DNA of 64,000 nt. It comes from Orobanche coerulescens. Taxonomy: Eukaryota > Streptophyta > Magnoliopsida > Lamiales > Orobanchaceae. The stretch lies in assembly GCA_033398695.1 (NCBI GenBank), contig CM065817.1:32126231-32190230 (forward strand). The letters are read 5' to 3'. The notes below the pieces were generated by a model. It was given only the letters and a program-made list of their open reading frames with translations. It did not search any database and was not told the origin of the DNA. The position numbers and the translations under genes were made by a program. Each line of letters opens with the position of its first letter. Position 1 is the first letter of the stretch. Positions 23,822 to 36,008 of this stretch are shown in pieces.

Positions 23822-24202
23822 CTCGTACATTTTTTATTATCGTGAGGCATAGGCGATCACCTTATCATTATGCATTAACACACACCCTAGACCTTGATTT
23901 GAAGCATCACTGTAAAGTATGAACCCTTCAGTTACTTATGGTAGTGCTAAGATTGGAGCCGTTGTGAGTCTCCTCTTGAGTTCCTCAAAGCTAACTTGAC
24001 ACTTCTCATTCCATTCAAACTTTTGGGTTTTCTGCAATAATTGAGTAAGTGGGCGGGTAATTTTGGAAAACCTCTCCACGAACCGACAATAGTACCCAAC
24101 AAGTCCTAAAAAACTTCTGACCTCTATCACATTCTTAGGAGACTCGCACACTACGATTGTCTCGACTTTCTGCAAATCTACTCGGACCTCTTCTGCTAAT
24201 AC
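23822..24202 (-). pseudogene. gypsy-1 reverse transcriptase thumb / RNase H start
   Basis: Minus-strand frame with VRVDLQKVETIV, NVIEVRSFLGLVGYYCRFVE, FSKITRPLTQLL, FEWNEKC, LKRRLTTAPILALP and then YSDASNQGLGCVLMHNDKVI. This is the conserved junction between RT and RNase H of Ty3/gypsy pol. It is cut on the right by gypsy-2 (at 24203, just before VLAEEVRVD) and on the left by the truncated retroelement. An in-frame stop precedes VTEGFILYSD. Confidence 0.85.
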
Positions 24203-26216
24203 TGTAATATCCACATTTTTCTCTATTTTTAGTAGTTTTCATTTTGGTGTATTCCCATTTTTAGCATTTCACTTATAACCGTATTGACATTTTGAGAATG
24301 CTTAATTCTGCATGTTTTGTAATCCGGGCGTGTTTCGAAGTTGTTTTACTCAATTGCATGTATATTAGCAATTTTTCCGTTTTTGGTTCGTTTGGTGTGG
24401 TTGTTGTTTGAAAATGCTGTTTTGTATTTCATGTAAATTCGTTTAGTGTAGTTAGACGTATTGTGAGCTTCAGTTTGGTTATTCAATCTCGTATCGAGAT
24501 TTTCGGATGTTTTAGGCCGTTTTGTAATTTCCCAAGGTTTTGGGTGTGTGATATCGTACTCATTTTTCCGTTACCTTCGGCCGGTCAGAATCGTATGTGT
24601 TCATTATACTTCGTACTTGGAAACCCTTCATAAGCACTTTGTCATGTGTTAATTTCGGTGCAAGTGCAGACAATCGAGGCAACGAGTCTCATTGTAGATT
24701 ATCAGCTAACTTCTGCACCTTTTGCACCTGGCAGGGACGCACGAGCTGACACACGAGTTGTTGCTCGTGCGTCACATCAAGTTTTGGGCAGTGAGTTTCG
24801 CACGACCTGATGCACGAGCAGACGCATGAGCACATTGGTCATGCATCCCTGACATGTTGTTATAATCTAGCATATGTACGAGTCACGCAAGCATTTGGCC
24901 GTGCGCATATGTAGATATAAAAACCTGACAGTCACGTTTTTCTTCCCATTTTTCATTCTTTTACTTCTCTTCCGCGACCGGGCGATCTTTGGGCGATATT
25001 TGGGGCTATTTTGGTTCTTCAATCTTCCAACTACCATCCTCCTTGAGTTTTTGGTGTAGATTAACAACATCAAATTGTGTTCTTCGCATTCGATCCGAGG
25101 TATAATTTCTAGAACCCTAATTTTTTGGATTGGGAGTTTTACGTGATTTTTTCTGATTAGATCTGAGTTGTCCTTTGATTCTCCATGTATATGATTAACC
25201 TCCACCGTATGCATGTTTTCCCTACGAATTCATAATAAATTTTGGTATATTTCTGAAATCGAGAGGGTTTTGTTGCGATCCGCCCTTGTTGTGAGTTTTT
25301 ATGAATTTACATGATTCGTAGGCGGGGTTTTCAGGCGTATTTCAGTTTTATTTCTTGTCGTATGGTTGTTGATAGTTGTTCTACGTATCGTTAAGTTCAG
25401 AATCATCAAGTTCATTCAATCGTGGTCGTTTACCATCTAGTAACATTCCATCATGTCCCAAAGGCAAGTAATTCTTATGAAACTTATATTCTGAAGTGTT
25501 AAAAGTAATGCATATCAGTGTGAGAGTGTATACGTTCACTCTGGAAGGTTCCGACGGGGCCTCAGAGGGATCCATGTAAGGTTAGGTCCATGAACATTGG
25601 GGTTAACCACTCCGGGAGGGTCTGATGGGGCCTCGGAGGGATCCGCGCATGGTTTAGTTCATGGTTAATCATGAGTGTTTATACTATTGTGGCATATTTT
25701 GGATATTGCATTTCCTGAAATCAGTATCTTGGCTTTTGAAACTATTGATGCATATACTTTGAAATGTAAGATGTGAGAGTTCATTTGTATTACTTGCACT
25801 AGCTATTCCACGGCTAACCCCATTCATAGGAAATACGTTTCATGTATTTCAGGTATGAAGGGCAAGCACCGGGTCAGTGCGACGATGACGACCAGGCGTG
25901 ATACTGTGACGAATCATATTGTTTTCTTCAAGTCCTATCCTTTGAGATTATTTCTATCATGAATTGTTAGTTGGTACTCGAGTACTATAGGAGTTGTGTT
26001 CTTCTCATTGTCTATGTTAGACATTGTTGTTTCTTGTGGTTTTGAGTATTGTCATTGGAGTTTTCATGGGTTGATCTGATCGATTGATTGTGATTTGGAT
26101 ATTATTATTAAATTACTGGAGTTTTGAAATGGGATTATGTATGAATTTAGCCTTGTGGCTCCCAGGTAGGAATTCACGATGCTGTGACATGCCCTGAATA
26201 TATTGGGGGTGTTACA
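24203..26216 (+). repeat. gypsy-2 5' LTR (2.0 kb)
   Basis: TG...CA boundaries, directly followed by a PBS. At 24736-24746 and 24763-24773 it carries the 11-bp inverted pair GACGCACGAGC / GCTCGTGCGTC, with further CACGAGC and CGCATGAGC variants to 24835. Confidence 0.85.
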
Positions 26217-26221
26217 GATTA

Positions 26222-26233
26222 TGGTATCAGAGA
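26222..26233 (+). promoter_or_regulatory. Primer binding site (initiator Met tRNA), gypsy-2
   Basis: TGGTATCAGAGA lies 5 bases after the LTR end. It is complementary to the 3' end of plant initiator tRNA-Met (canonical PBS TGGTATCAGAGC). Confidence 0.85.
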
Positions 26234-26463
26234 TTAGGTTTATGGATACCTAGGCTGTTGGTCTTTTGGGTCTAGTCGCATTGTTTTGTAAGCATAGTAT
26301 CATTGCGCTGCCATCATCTTAGTCCGACCGGTACTTGTAAGTTCTCTTATCCTTCTTATCATCTTTACTGTCTTGTCTTTCGACATCATAACGTGGAGAA
26401 CCGGTCACCATGATGGTTATTCTAAATTGTACTTATGTATTTTTCTCATTTTCAGTATTTAGA

Positions 26464-27469
26464 ATGTCGGCTGGTAGAGGACGTGGTAGCGGATGCGGTC
26501 GAGGGCGTGGCACAGCCGGTGGGGCGGCCATGTCTTTTAGTTCAGATGCTGGTTCGATTACTCCTACCTTGTCGAATTTCGTTCATCCCAGTACCGATGG
26601 TCATCAGGACCACTCTCAGTCAGGGAAATTCCGCAGGGAATAATGCGGATGTAGGTGTTGCAACCATATTGCAGCAAGTGGCGAACCAAATGGCTCTCTT
26701 AACCTAGGCGGTTCAACTCAACAACCCACCTCCTGTGGTAGATATCGGGGGTGGAAAAATGGTTACAAGATGTGATCCGAATGCGCCCTTCCTACTTTAT
26801 TGGTGTTATGGACCCAACTGGCTGGGAAAACTGGATTAATGAGATGAACAAGGTTTTTGTGGCAGTGAAGGTGTCGATTGCTCAATACTTTCTAACGAGA
26901 GAGGCTGCTAGCTGGTGGCAGGCAATTGAACCCCAAGACCATGCTGTTACTTGGGACGAGTTTAAAGAATTGATGGAGGCTGAATATTGCCCACGGCCTG
27001 TTCAAGAGGCCAGAATCTGAGCCTTCTTCTAGGCTAAACCCCAGGACATTCCCATATCTCAGGCAATAATCGAGTACAATCAGCAATTCAACCATGTGAA
27101 GGGTCAGGTGAGAGAGGAGAGAGATAAAATCCGACACCTTGACATGCGAATGAAGCCAAAAATTCGGCATTACATAGTAGGATTTGCTTGCACGACACTA
27201 AAGGAGTATCAGGGCAAAGCAATGGTATATGATATGTCCTTCGCTGCTACAGAGACGACAAGTGAAGGTAAGAAGCAGAAGACCTCCGTAAATTTTCTAG
27301 CAGTAAGAGCAACAACCAACAGAGGTCTTAGTCGGCAAACTACCCATCCGAAAAGTCATTCCGTACATCTGGAGAAAATCGGAGTTTCAGAGCCGGCCCT
27401 AGTGTTGCCAATCGGGTCGTGACGTGCTTTAATTGCGGCCAACAGGTCCATATTAGCCATGCTTGCAGC
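26464..27469 (+). pseudogene. gypsy-2 gag, interrupted by copia-1
   Basis: Gag forms the particle and binds element RNA. The start MSAGRGRGSGCGRGRG (26464) is Gly/Arg-rich. The capsid domain reads DPTGWENWINEMNKVF, QYFLTREAASWWQA and WDEFKELMEAEYCP, then YNQQFNHVKGQV. A zinc knuckle CFNCGQQVHISHAC (CX2CX4HX4C) lies at about 27426-27467. Frameshifts occur at about 26640 and 27415, and a stop follows EARI. Copia-1 enters just after the knuckle. The type is that of chromovirus-like Ty3/gypsy gag. Confidence 0.85.
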
Positions 27470-29436
27470 TGTTAGGAGTATGCCCTCGAATTCGACTCAG
27501 ATGATGTTAGAGTGAGGGCATCGTACTTGTTGTCATGTAAATTATTACCAGAAGGCAATTGAATGTTTCTTTATTTACTGAAAGTCATTGGTATTCCTGA
27601 CTCGTAAATATATATATAGAAACTAGTTTGTGTATTTGAGAGCAAAACATTCCACTCCTTATTGGATAAGGGGATCGGCACTGGAAAGGTTTATGGCTCA
27701 AATACTTAATCGTTCGCAAGTCTATAAAACTTGACTGGGCGTTAAGTTTATGTGAAGACTTGTATAACGTGTTCTTTGACTTGTAGAGTGTCTGTCGTCA
27801 CTAATAGTTAGTGGGAGCACACGTTATAGGTATGTTAATGAGATTAGTGTACTCGAACCGTATCACCCTCGATTCGTCACACGAACTTCACTCCGAGACA
27901 GTCAATGACGAAATCGAAAGGTTGTGATAGGTGTTCGTGAACCTTCGACTTGAGGATTTAGTAGGGATATGCTTGTGACGTTAAGATTTTCACTAGAGTA
28001 GTTCGACCCAGAAAACCGGAAGGTGGGGGTCAACCTCGACATGCATCTTGACGGGCAAGTAGCAGGTTCTACTAAATACCAAGATAGGATTCTTTCTCCT
28101 ATAAGTGAACCGCTATATGTCCTATGCAGTTATTGGCAGATGAGATCATACGTCTTTGGCCAAAGTATTGGAGCTAGTTATATTAGATACACGAGAGCTC
28201 AGTGATCTCGATTTGCATTAACTCATGCATAGAGTCAAGTACAGATAGGGTTTGACTGACCGTGACCCTATAACTTGATCGGGACATTTGAAGAAGGGTT
28301 TATACGTATACTGGTATTCACGACAGAAAGGTTTTTGAATGATCCCCATCATTCGTTCTCAGTTAGGGTACAGTGTAGGCCGCCAAGCTGGCTAGGTGGT
28401 GCTACTACTCTTTAGTTCCTCCCATTGCTAACTGAGACGGACCTACCGAGTCGCGCAATAGGATTGACGACGGAATGAATCGAGCTTATTCTCTCTTTAC
28501 GAATATTAGATATTGGATATCTAATTTACTGGACATTGGGTGTCTAGTTAGTTTCGGGACATTGGATGTCTAAATTAATTTATTTGATGAGTTATTTTAA
28601 GGCCTAATGAGTTAAATAAATTACTAAGTAATTAATTTGATTTAGATATATTATTATTTCTTGGAGGAATTAATTATATTACTTTATATTTGATATAATC
28701 AATTAATTAGATTAATTGATTGATATAAATACATCGAGACAGAATGGAGTTTATCGGACTGGACTCGAGGGAGTCAGAAACGAACCGAACTCCCTTAATC
28801 ATTCAAGTTGGATGCCCCCCATGTCTTCCACCTAATATGGTGGAAGACTTATTGATTTGTTTATCATGATATGTTTATTCATTGGGGACAAAATATCATG
28901 TGATGAATATTAAATGGGGAAGTCTTGATTTGTCATGTGTGATGAATAATTGATGAAGACTTATTAAAAGACTCTCTTCTCATAACTTGTGGGATGCTTC
29001 ATACGGTTCACAATTGAAAGAGAGAGAAAGACTTTGTAACTTGTCTTCTTCATCTTCATCATCTTCACCATAAGTTTCTTCATATTTTTCTTAGCGAAAA
29101 ATTGAGAGGAAAAATAGAGAGAATATATATCTTTACACTTAGAGTGATATAGATTATAGTTATAGCTTCTATCACTTCGTTCTAGCCGTGTTCTTAGAGG
29201 ACAACGAGGTGAAGTCATTCCGGTCATCTTTCTGGCACGGGGCAAGTAGAGATGCAGTGCTTTCGGTGTTGGATCATTCAAGAGCTTGTTGTGGATTGGA
29301 TTCGTAAGGGACATCATCTTCTCAACGATTAAATCAACGGACTACAAGGGTATGATATCGTATCTTTCTTTTTGTTCACTTTATATTCGTATATACGTAG
29401 CTTGAATCAATCCTCTTAAGGTATTCGTGTTAAATT
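27470..29436 (+). repeat. copia-1 5' LTR, main part
   Basis: Family LTR beginning TGTTAGGAG. It includes the repeated motif GGACATTGGATGTCTAA (28500-28575) and ends ATTCGTGTTAAATT before copia-2. AAATT (29432-29436) and AAATA (52079-52083) form the copia-2 target duplication with one mismatch. Confidence 0.85.
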
Positions 29437-31089
29437 TATTAGGAGTATGCCCTCGAATGCCACTCAGAGGATGTTAGAGTGAGGGCATCGTACTTGTTGT
29501 TATGTAAATTATTATTAGAAGGCAATTGCATGTTTCTTTATTTACTGAAGTCATTGGTATTCCTGACTCGTAAATATATATACAGAAACTAGTCCTTGTA
29601 TTTGAGAACAAAACATTCCACTCCTTATTGGATAAGGGGATCCGCATTGGAAATGTTTATGGCTCAAATACTTAATCATTCGCAAGTCGATGAAACTTGA
29701 CTGGGCGTTAAGATTATGTGAAGACTTGTATAACGTGTTCTTTGACTTGTAGAGTGCCTGTCGTCACTAACTGTTAGTGGGAGCACACGTTATAGGTATG
29801 CTAATGAGATTAGTATACTCGAACCGACTCACCCTCGATTCGTCACACAGAATTCACTCTGGGACAGTCAATGACGGGATCGATAGGTTGTGATAGGTAT
29901 TTATGAACCTTCGACTTGAGGATTTTGTTGGGATGTGCTTGTGACGTTAATATTTTCACTAGAGTAGTTCGACCTAGAAAACCGAAAGGTGGGGGTCAAT
30001 CTCGGTATGCATCTTGACAGGCAAGTAGCAGGTTCTACTGAATACCAAGATAGTATTTTTTCTCCTGTAAGTGAACAGGTATATGTCATATGCAGTTATT
30101 GGCAGATGAGATCATAAGTCTTTGGCCAAAGCATTGGAGCTAGTTGTATTAGATACATGAGAGCTCAGTGATCTCGATTTGCATTAATCCATGCATAGAG
30201 TCAAGTACAGATAGGGTTTGACTGATCGCGACCCTATAACTTGATCGGGACATTTAAAAGAAGGGTTTATACGTATACTGGTACGGTGTAGGCCGCCAGG
30301 CTGGCTAGGTGGTGCTACTACTATTTGGTTCCTCCCATTGCTAACTGAGACGGGCCTACCGAGTCGCGCAATAGGATTGACGACGGAATGAATCGAGCTT
30401 ATTCTCTCTTAATGAATATTAGAAGTTCGATATCTAATTTATTGGACATTAGATGTCTAATTAATTTCGGGACATTAGATGTCTAAATTAATTCATTGGA
30501 TAAATTAATTTACGGCCTAATGAGTTAAATAAATTACTGGGCAATTAATTTGATTCACATATATAATTATTTCTTGGGGAAATTAATTATATTATTTTAT
30601 ATTTGATATAATTAATTAATTGAATTAATTAATTGATATAAATACATCAAGACGGAATGGAGTTTATCGGATTGGACTCGCGGGAGTCCGAAACCGAACC
30701 GAACTCCCTAGATCCTTATAGATGGCCGCCCCTCCCATGTCTTCCACCTAATGTGGTGGAAGACTTCTTGATATAATATCTTTGATGTTTATTATTGAGG
30801 GGACAAGAGATCATGAGGTGATTTATTTATGGGAGAAGACTTTGAATGAGATGAGATGATAACATTTTATAAAATCCTCTTCCTCTCACTTGTTGGAGAA
30901 TCATACGATTCATTCACAATTGAAAGAGAGAAATACTTTGTGACTTGTCTTCTTCATCTTCATCATCTTCACCATAAGTTTCTTCATATTTTTCTTAGAG
31001 AAAAATTGAGAGGAAAAATAGAGAGAATATATATCTTGTACACTTAAATTTATCCCGAAAAATTAAAAAAAAAATGAACTTGCAATTTA

Positions 31090-31285
31090 ATATCGGTTGT
31101 TAAGGAAAATCGATGTTAAATTTTCAATTAAAAGTGACATTTAACAACGGTTTATACAATAACCGTTGCTAATTTTTTTCAAAAAAAAAAAACTATAGTT
31201 AACAGCGGTTTTATTTATAACCGCTGTTAAATATTATTAACAGTCATTTAAGAGCGGTTGTTGCTTAACAACCGCTGTTGTCTTT
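31090..31285. repeat. Left sub-terminal repeat array of the CACTA element
   Basis: Direct and inverted copies of a 10-mer such as AACAACGGTT, AACAGCGGTT, AACCGCTGTT and AACCGTTGCT. Some pair into short hairpins, for example TTAACAGCGGTTTT facing ATAACCGCTGTTAA at 31199-31231. Confidence 0.8.
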
Positions 31286-31896
31286 TCATCAAGAAAACTA
31301 TTCAGGTTTTATTTTTCTTTCTTCCTCCGCGTCTCTCTACCCAAATAGTTCAGCGGTTGTATTTTTCTTTCCTCCTCCGCCTCTCTCTACCCAAACGATT
31401 CAGGTTTTATTTTTCTACTCTTCCTTTGTCGCCGTTGTCCGCCCTTCCCATCACTGTTGTCCGCCCAGCATCTCGATTTTTTGCCGTTGCCACCGCCGGC
31501 ATCTCGATTTTTTGCTGGGTTTTGGTAATCTGAATCTTGAACAATTTTTTTTTTTTAGGCGGAGAATGTGATTTTTATTTATCAGATTGAATAGGTAATA
31601 GTTTGAAGCAGATTATTGTTGGCTTAAACTCCCTTATTTTTCTTATTTGTATTTTTCTTTGTTTTTTGGATATATGCATTAGATTTATTTTTTGCTTGAA
31701 ATAGTTACTTTTAATTGGAGGTTATTAGATTTAATGATGGAAAAATTCGTTGCCGTTGTAAAGTATGTGTATTGTGTTCATTCCATTTTTTTGAGTATGG
31801 GTTTTAGAATGATATATCTTCCATGTTATACACTCGAGCGTTATGAAGTGTTGTAAAGTTCTGCTTCTTTTGAAGTTAATGAAATGATATGTGCAG

Positions 31897-34800
31897 GGTT
31901 TGGGACCTTATTCTACAAGCATAAAGAAAGCCGAGAAGGAAATTAAGGAGATGGCAAAGAACATCAACGATTTATGTGGTTTGTTTTTTGTCCCTGTTTT
32001 TATATCTCAACTTACTTCGATCATGGCTTGTGTATCAAAGCGAGAAGTTACTTTCTTGTTTTAGTTTTGTGTTTAATTTATTGTTCTAGCACCAGATGTG
32101 GCTGTATATTCCATATATCCATCCATCCAAAATGCAGATTTCATGTTTTTGCGTGCCATTAATTCATTGATTTTTTTCCTCATGTTAGGTATCAAGGAAT
32201 CTGATATTGGTTTAGCTGCGCCCAGCCAATGGGATCTGGTATCTGACAAGCAAATGATGCAGGAGGAACAACCACTTCAGGTAGAGTATTTTCTTTGTTT
32301 GATTGTTAAATTTAATCTCGTCCATCTTTATCAGTTATCTGTAGTACATATAACTGGTTGTTGGGAGTAGGTTGCGAGATGCACGAAAATCATTAATCCA
32401 TTTCCAGTGCTAAATTTAGAAAATGGGAGGTTGCTGTTGTTCTTCCAGAAAGCCGCAATTTCAGGCGCAATTTCATGGGGCTCCGCTTTATTATTACTAC
32501 CCACATTCAGAAGAGCACGAGTCCCTAACATCTCGCGATGGTGTTGCTACTATACTGTCTTCTTCTTCTTCTTCTGGATTATTAATCGATTTGAATATGA
32601 ATATGTCGATTCCCGACATTTACCGATCACCTCCTGCACCCATCCCGTACGACGTGGTTTTGGGCCAGCCTCAATCAACGGTTAGCGAGTCTTGTGGTAG
32701 TTTCGGAAAAAAGCCTAACTGCATGGATCTCGAAGACGAAAATTGCAAAAACCATTTAGGCGGACGTCCAAGGAATGTAGAATTCGGGCTTATCAAGTCG
32801 GACTCGTTTAGTGTTTTAGAAACAAACAACGAAGATTCTTGTCCTACTTGTCTTGAAGAGTATGATGCTGAGAATCCTAAAATCATGACCAAGTGTAACC
32901 ATCACTTTCATCTCACTTGCATACTTGAATGGATGGAAAGAAGTGATACCTGCCCAATTTGCGATCAGGTTCTCGCCTTTTTTATTATTATTGTTATTAC
33001 GGATGGACTACAAAGAGTACCCTTGAGTTTTAGTAAATAGAAAATCCATGTTTTTGGTACGGAGTGGGTTGAAACTTTGATAAAGTTCGGGCTGGGCTAA
33101 ATTTTAAATTTTGAGATGGGCTAATTTCATTTTTTTTTTTTTTTGTAATGGGCATATATTATAGATAATTTCCTTTCAAAAAATGAGATGGGGCTGTAGC
33201 ACACGGCATTTCTAGAGGATCGGCCATTGGGTTTAGCCTATTTATAAAAGATGTCTAATTATATTTTAAAATCACAAATACATCCTCCAGGTTTGTGTTT
33301 ACACAATATCCCCTTTGAGATGCAATTAGTAAACTGAATAACATATTTCTAGGCGGTGTTTTGAAATCTCCAGATTTTTTTGAATATGTAATTATGAAGT
33401 AAGAAGGGGAGTCTTGGCTCACCAATTGAGGTGTTCCCGTGTGACCTTGAAGTCGACTCCTGGAAGCAGCCTGTTGCACAAAAAAAATGCAGGGTAAAGT
33501 TGGCCTACATTTCACCCTAGTGGTGGGGACCCTTCCTCGGACCTTCACTATGCGGGGATGCTTTGTGCAGCGAGCTGCCTTTTTTATATAATTATGAAGT
33601 AATCCGTAATATTATAGGAAGTGCCCGGAATTTATATTAGAACCTTTGAGGTTATAAGTGGAGGCTCGAGTTTTAATGCAATAACAACATACCAATTTTC
33701 TTCTCTCTTAAAACCTCCGATCAGATATCGACATTCCTTATTTGCAATGTTTTTTTGGATACACTCTTAAAAGTTAAAAATCGCAGGAAATGAAATACGA
33801 AGTCTTCTAATAGCCCCCAAGATACAAGTTTTTTTGGCCATTTGATTTGTTGACTGTTGTGGATACGTGTGGATGCATGCATTGTAAATTATCCATGTAA
33901 CATATGCACGCCTCGTCCGTTTTTTCTTGTCCTCGGCCCTGACGAGCATCACCAGGTCCTAATCACAATGCAGAAGGTACCATCATCTCTCTTTCTCAAA
34001 CAAAGGGAGCGGTCGGACAAGAATCTCGCGAGTATATGTGGTATAGATGGCCTGCATGTCGAGGTTTCTGCATTCACCATAGATGTTTGTATTTGAGGGG
34101 AACTATGTACTGCTGCAGGATGTACATATTTGTATAGCCATGTTCTAAGTTCTATCTTCCATCCAACCCTGTATTGATTTCATTTCGTTCATAATGTAGG
34201 TTAATTGTAAAAACTACCCCTAAGGTTTTTGCCTAATTACAAAGAAGTGCAGTTAAAAAAAAAAACACTGAAGACACAAAGTATGTAATCAATGTGAAGC
34301 AAATTGCAAAGGTATGCTACTTTCCCTGTTTGCTAGACACCCTTCCTTCATTTCCATTAAACCGGCACTATGTCTGTAGTGTGTTTAGTCTACTTTATTT
34401 GTGATTCGTAGGTTTTTTGTTTTATTCATGCACATATTTTTCGTTGGCAGTTTGTTGGTTTAGGTGATAAGGTTTTGCCTACAGATATTGAAGAAGGGAT
34501 GAGAGTTGGGTAAGTTTTTTCTATCTTAATTTGTCTTTTGGCTGCAAGGGCTTATGATATTTCATTTGGGTACTAATTCACAATAGATGTATTTAGATTA
34601 ATTATGGAAAAATTAAATATTCCGTTTGTTAATGCAGTGAGCATTGGCAACTTTTGATCGTTATTTCGGCAAAAGCCGAAGTTGTGTGGTTTTGCTCACT
34701 ACACCGTAAGCCCGACAATCGCATTAAGGCCGTAGTCCAGAAGTAAGTTTTAACTTGTAGCATTTACTTGAAAAATATATATTATATATATGTGTGTTAT

Positions 34801-35656
34801 TTAAATAAAAATTAGTGGAAAAAATGAATTTTTTTTAATTAAATTAAATTAGGATGGATTTTATCATGAATGAAGGATGTATTGCGATAATTATTCTGAT
34901 GGCCAACCTAGCTGATGAAGAGGTAACATCAAAACCATCTGTTTCAAATAATAGTTCAGCCATGTCACAAGATATGGACTTGCACGAATCTGTAAATTAG
35001 CTACTTAAGGATTTTGAGACACTAAAATCTGCACATCTAATATGTATCAGTCAAAACTTGGTCATTTAATTTGATAATTAATTTGGCAGTATTAATGTGG
35101 GCTGATGTGCTGACATGTTTTCATTTCATAATACATTATTACTTCTTTTAAACAGTGCCGTGACCGCGTATAAGGTGATGGGGGGTATGCATACAAGTAG
35201 ATCCAAACAGACGATTACTTGGATATATCCCAAAGTAAGTAATACATTCAATCATATATATATATATATATTAGCTATATATGTATATATTATATATTAT
35301 ATATTATATAATTAAGCAACATATTCTTTTTAGTGTAATAAACAAAACGGAGGTTGGGAGTGTGGGTATTACGTCATGCATTGGATGTCGACTATTGTCC
35401 GAGCTCGTATTATCGATGGATGGATGGAGGTAATAAACTTTTATTTCAGTTTATTAAATTATTTAAATTAATTTCAGTTTTTTAAATTATTTCAGTTTAA
35501 AAGTGATTCGTTTAAGTTGATGAGTTTGTTAATTTATATATATGTTTATATGTACAGATGTTTGATGATGTTGCGGCACTTACTATAGATAGTATTCGTG
35601 TTCGAACCGAATGGGCAAAACAATTTTTGGAGGTTAAAGACCGTTTATGTGCGTAG
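31897..35656 (+). CDS. Predicted chimeric gene: RPT1 N-terminal exons fused to Ulp1-like C48 peptidase
   Basis: RPT1 exons lie at 31897-31978 ([19 protein letters not shown]), 32189-32280 ([17 protein letters not shown]..), 32371-32400 ([10 protein letters not shown]), about 34264-34311 ([16 protein letters not shown]) and 34451-34509 ([19 protein letters not shown]). They match the 26S proteasome ATPase RPT1 before its AAA domain. At a GT/AG junction the frame passes without a break into a Ulp1/C48-like gene at 34638-34742 ([18 protein letters not shown]), 35156-35234 ([18 protein letters not shown]), 35334-35429 ([17 protein letters not shown]) and 35558-35656 (stop TAG). Catalytic His (EHW), Gln and Cys (ECGYY) are present. 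The usual Asp of the D-S-L motif reads Cys (FCSLH). The first exon containing a start was not found. The third RPT1 exon is split by the RHB1A-like insert, so today the fusion could only be made if that insert were spliced out. Exons are predicted by eye. CACTA and MULE elements are known to carry Ulp1-like genes. Confidence 0.65.
32423..33810 (+). CDS. RHB1A: RING-H2 E3 ubiquitin ligase, RHB1A-like, intact reading frame
   Basis: Exon 1 is 32423-32968 (182 codons) and exon 2 is 33787-33810 (EMKYEVF, stop TAA), joined in phase across a GT...AG intron of 818 bp. This gives a 189-residue protein, about the length I recall for RHB1A-type ligases. It begins [11 protein letters not shown], where Gly2 followed by Cys residues suggests N-myristoylation/palmitoylation. 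The middle holds [13 protein letters not shown] and [12 protein letters not shown]. The RING-H2 runs from CPTC to CPIC (about residues 143-182) with spacing CX2CX14CX1HX2HX2CX10CX2C, all eight zinc ligands present. Such proteins pass ubiquitin from an E2 to a substrate. It lies inside a split RPT1 exon within the CACTA element. Expression is not shown. The symbol is by resemblance only. Confidence 0.75.
33403..33588 (+). mobile_element. Au-type SINE in the RHB1A-like intron
   Basis: A 186-bp insertion flanked by a perfect 14-bp target duplication TAATTATGAAGTAA (33389-33402 and 33589-33602). It contains GGGGAGTCTTGGCTCA (tRNA-like A box), GTGTTCCCGTGTGACCTTGA, ATGCAGGGTAAAG and the 3' segment GACCCTTCCTCGGACC...GAGCTGCC followed by a T-run, as in Au SINEs of plants. 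The B-box region (normally GGTTCGAATCC) is largely deleted (GTCGACTCCTGG), so it is not expected to be transcribed by pol III. Confidence 0.85.
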
Positions 35657-36008
35657 ACCTTTGACATTTAATTTTGTAAGAATACCATTGTTTTGTTTAG
35701 TTAGTTTTTGAATTGTATTCGTTGTTGTGTTCTTCTTCTTCCTTTTCTCCTTCTACTTGTGCTTGATTTTGCTTGTTGTTTGTTGCCGCTGTACTTGAAT
35801 TGTGTTGTATTTTTTTTGAATTGGATAGAATGTTATTGTATTTGATGGTTGGATAATAGTTGTTTAGTTGTATTGGTGAATGGATGAAATAAAATTGTGT
35901 TGTTGAGATTTTATTTGATGTTTTGTGGTTGGATGCTGTTTTTGGTGTTTAGGATGCTGTTTTATGTGTATGTGTAGCAGGTTGGAAATTAAAAAAACAA
36001 ACCTGGTA

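Larger units (their letters stand above)
24203..27469 (+). mobile_element. gypsy-2: Ty3/gypsy 5' LTR, PBS and gag (interrupted)
   Basis: A plus-strand element inserted in the gypsy-1 RT, with LTR 24203-26216, PBS and gag. It is cut inside gag by copia-1 at 27470, and its remainder is not in the window. The LTR begins TGTAATATCC and ends GGGGGTGTTACA, the same ends (in opposite orientation) as the LARD at 56217. Confidence 0.85.

Noticed and set aside
31258..31571. Two overlapping open frames in a CT-rich stretch
   Set aside because: Low-complexity pyrimidine-rich DNA upstream of the captured RPT1 exons, looking like a 5' leader. No protein motif.
34860..34922. Possible extra exon in the Ulp1-like gene (AG before GATGGATTTTATCATG, GT after GATGAAGAG)
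   Set aside because: It can be spliced in phase on the left, but the next exon then reads CRDRV-stop. Skipping it gives AA plus T joined as Asn and keeps the conserved [11 protein letters not shown] frame, so it is treated as intron.
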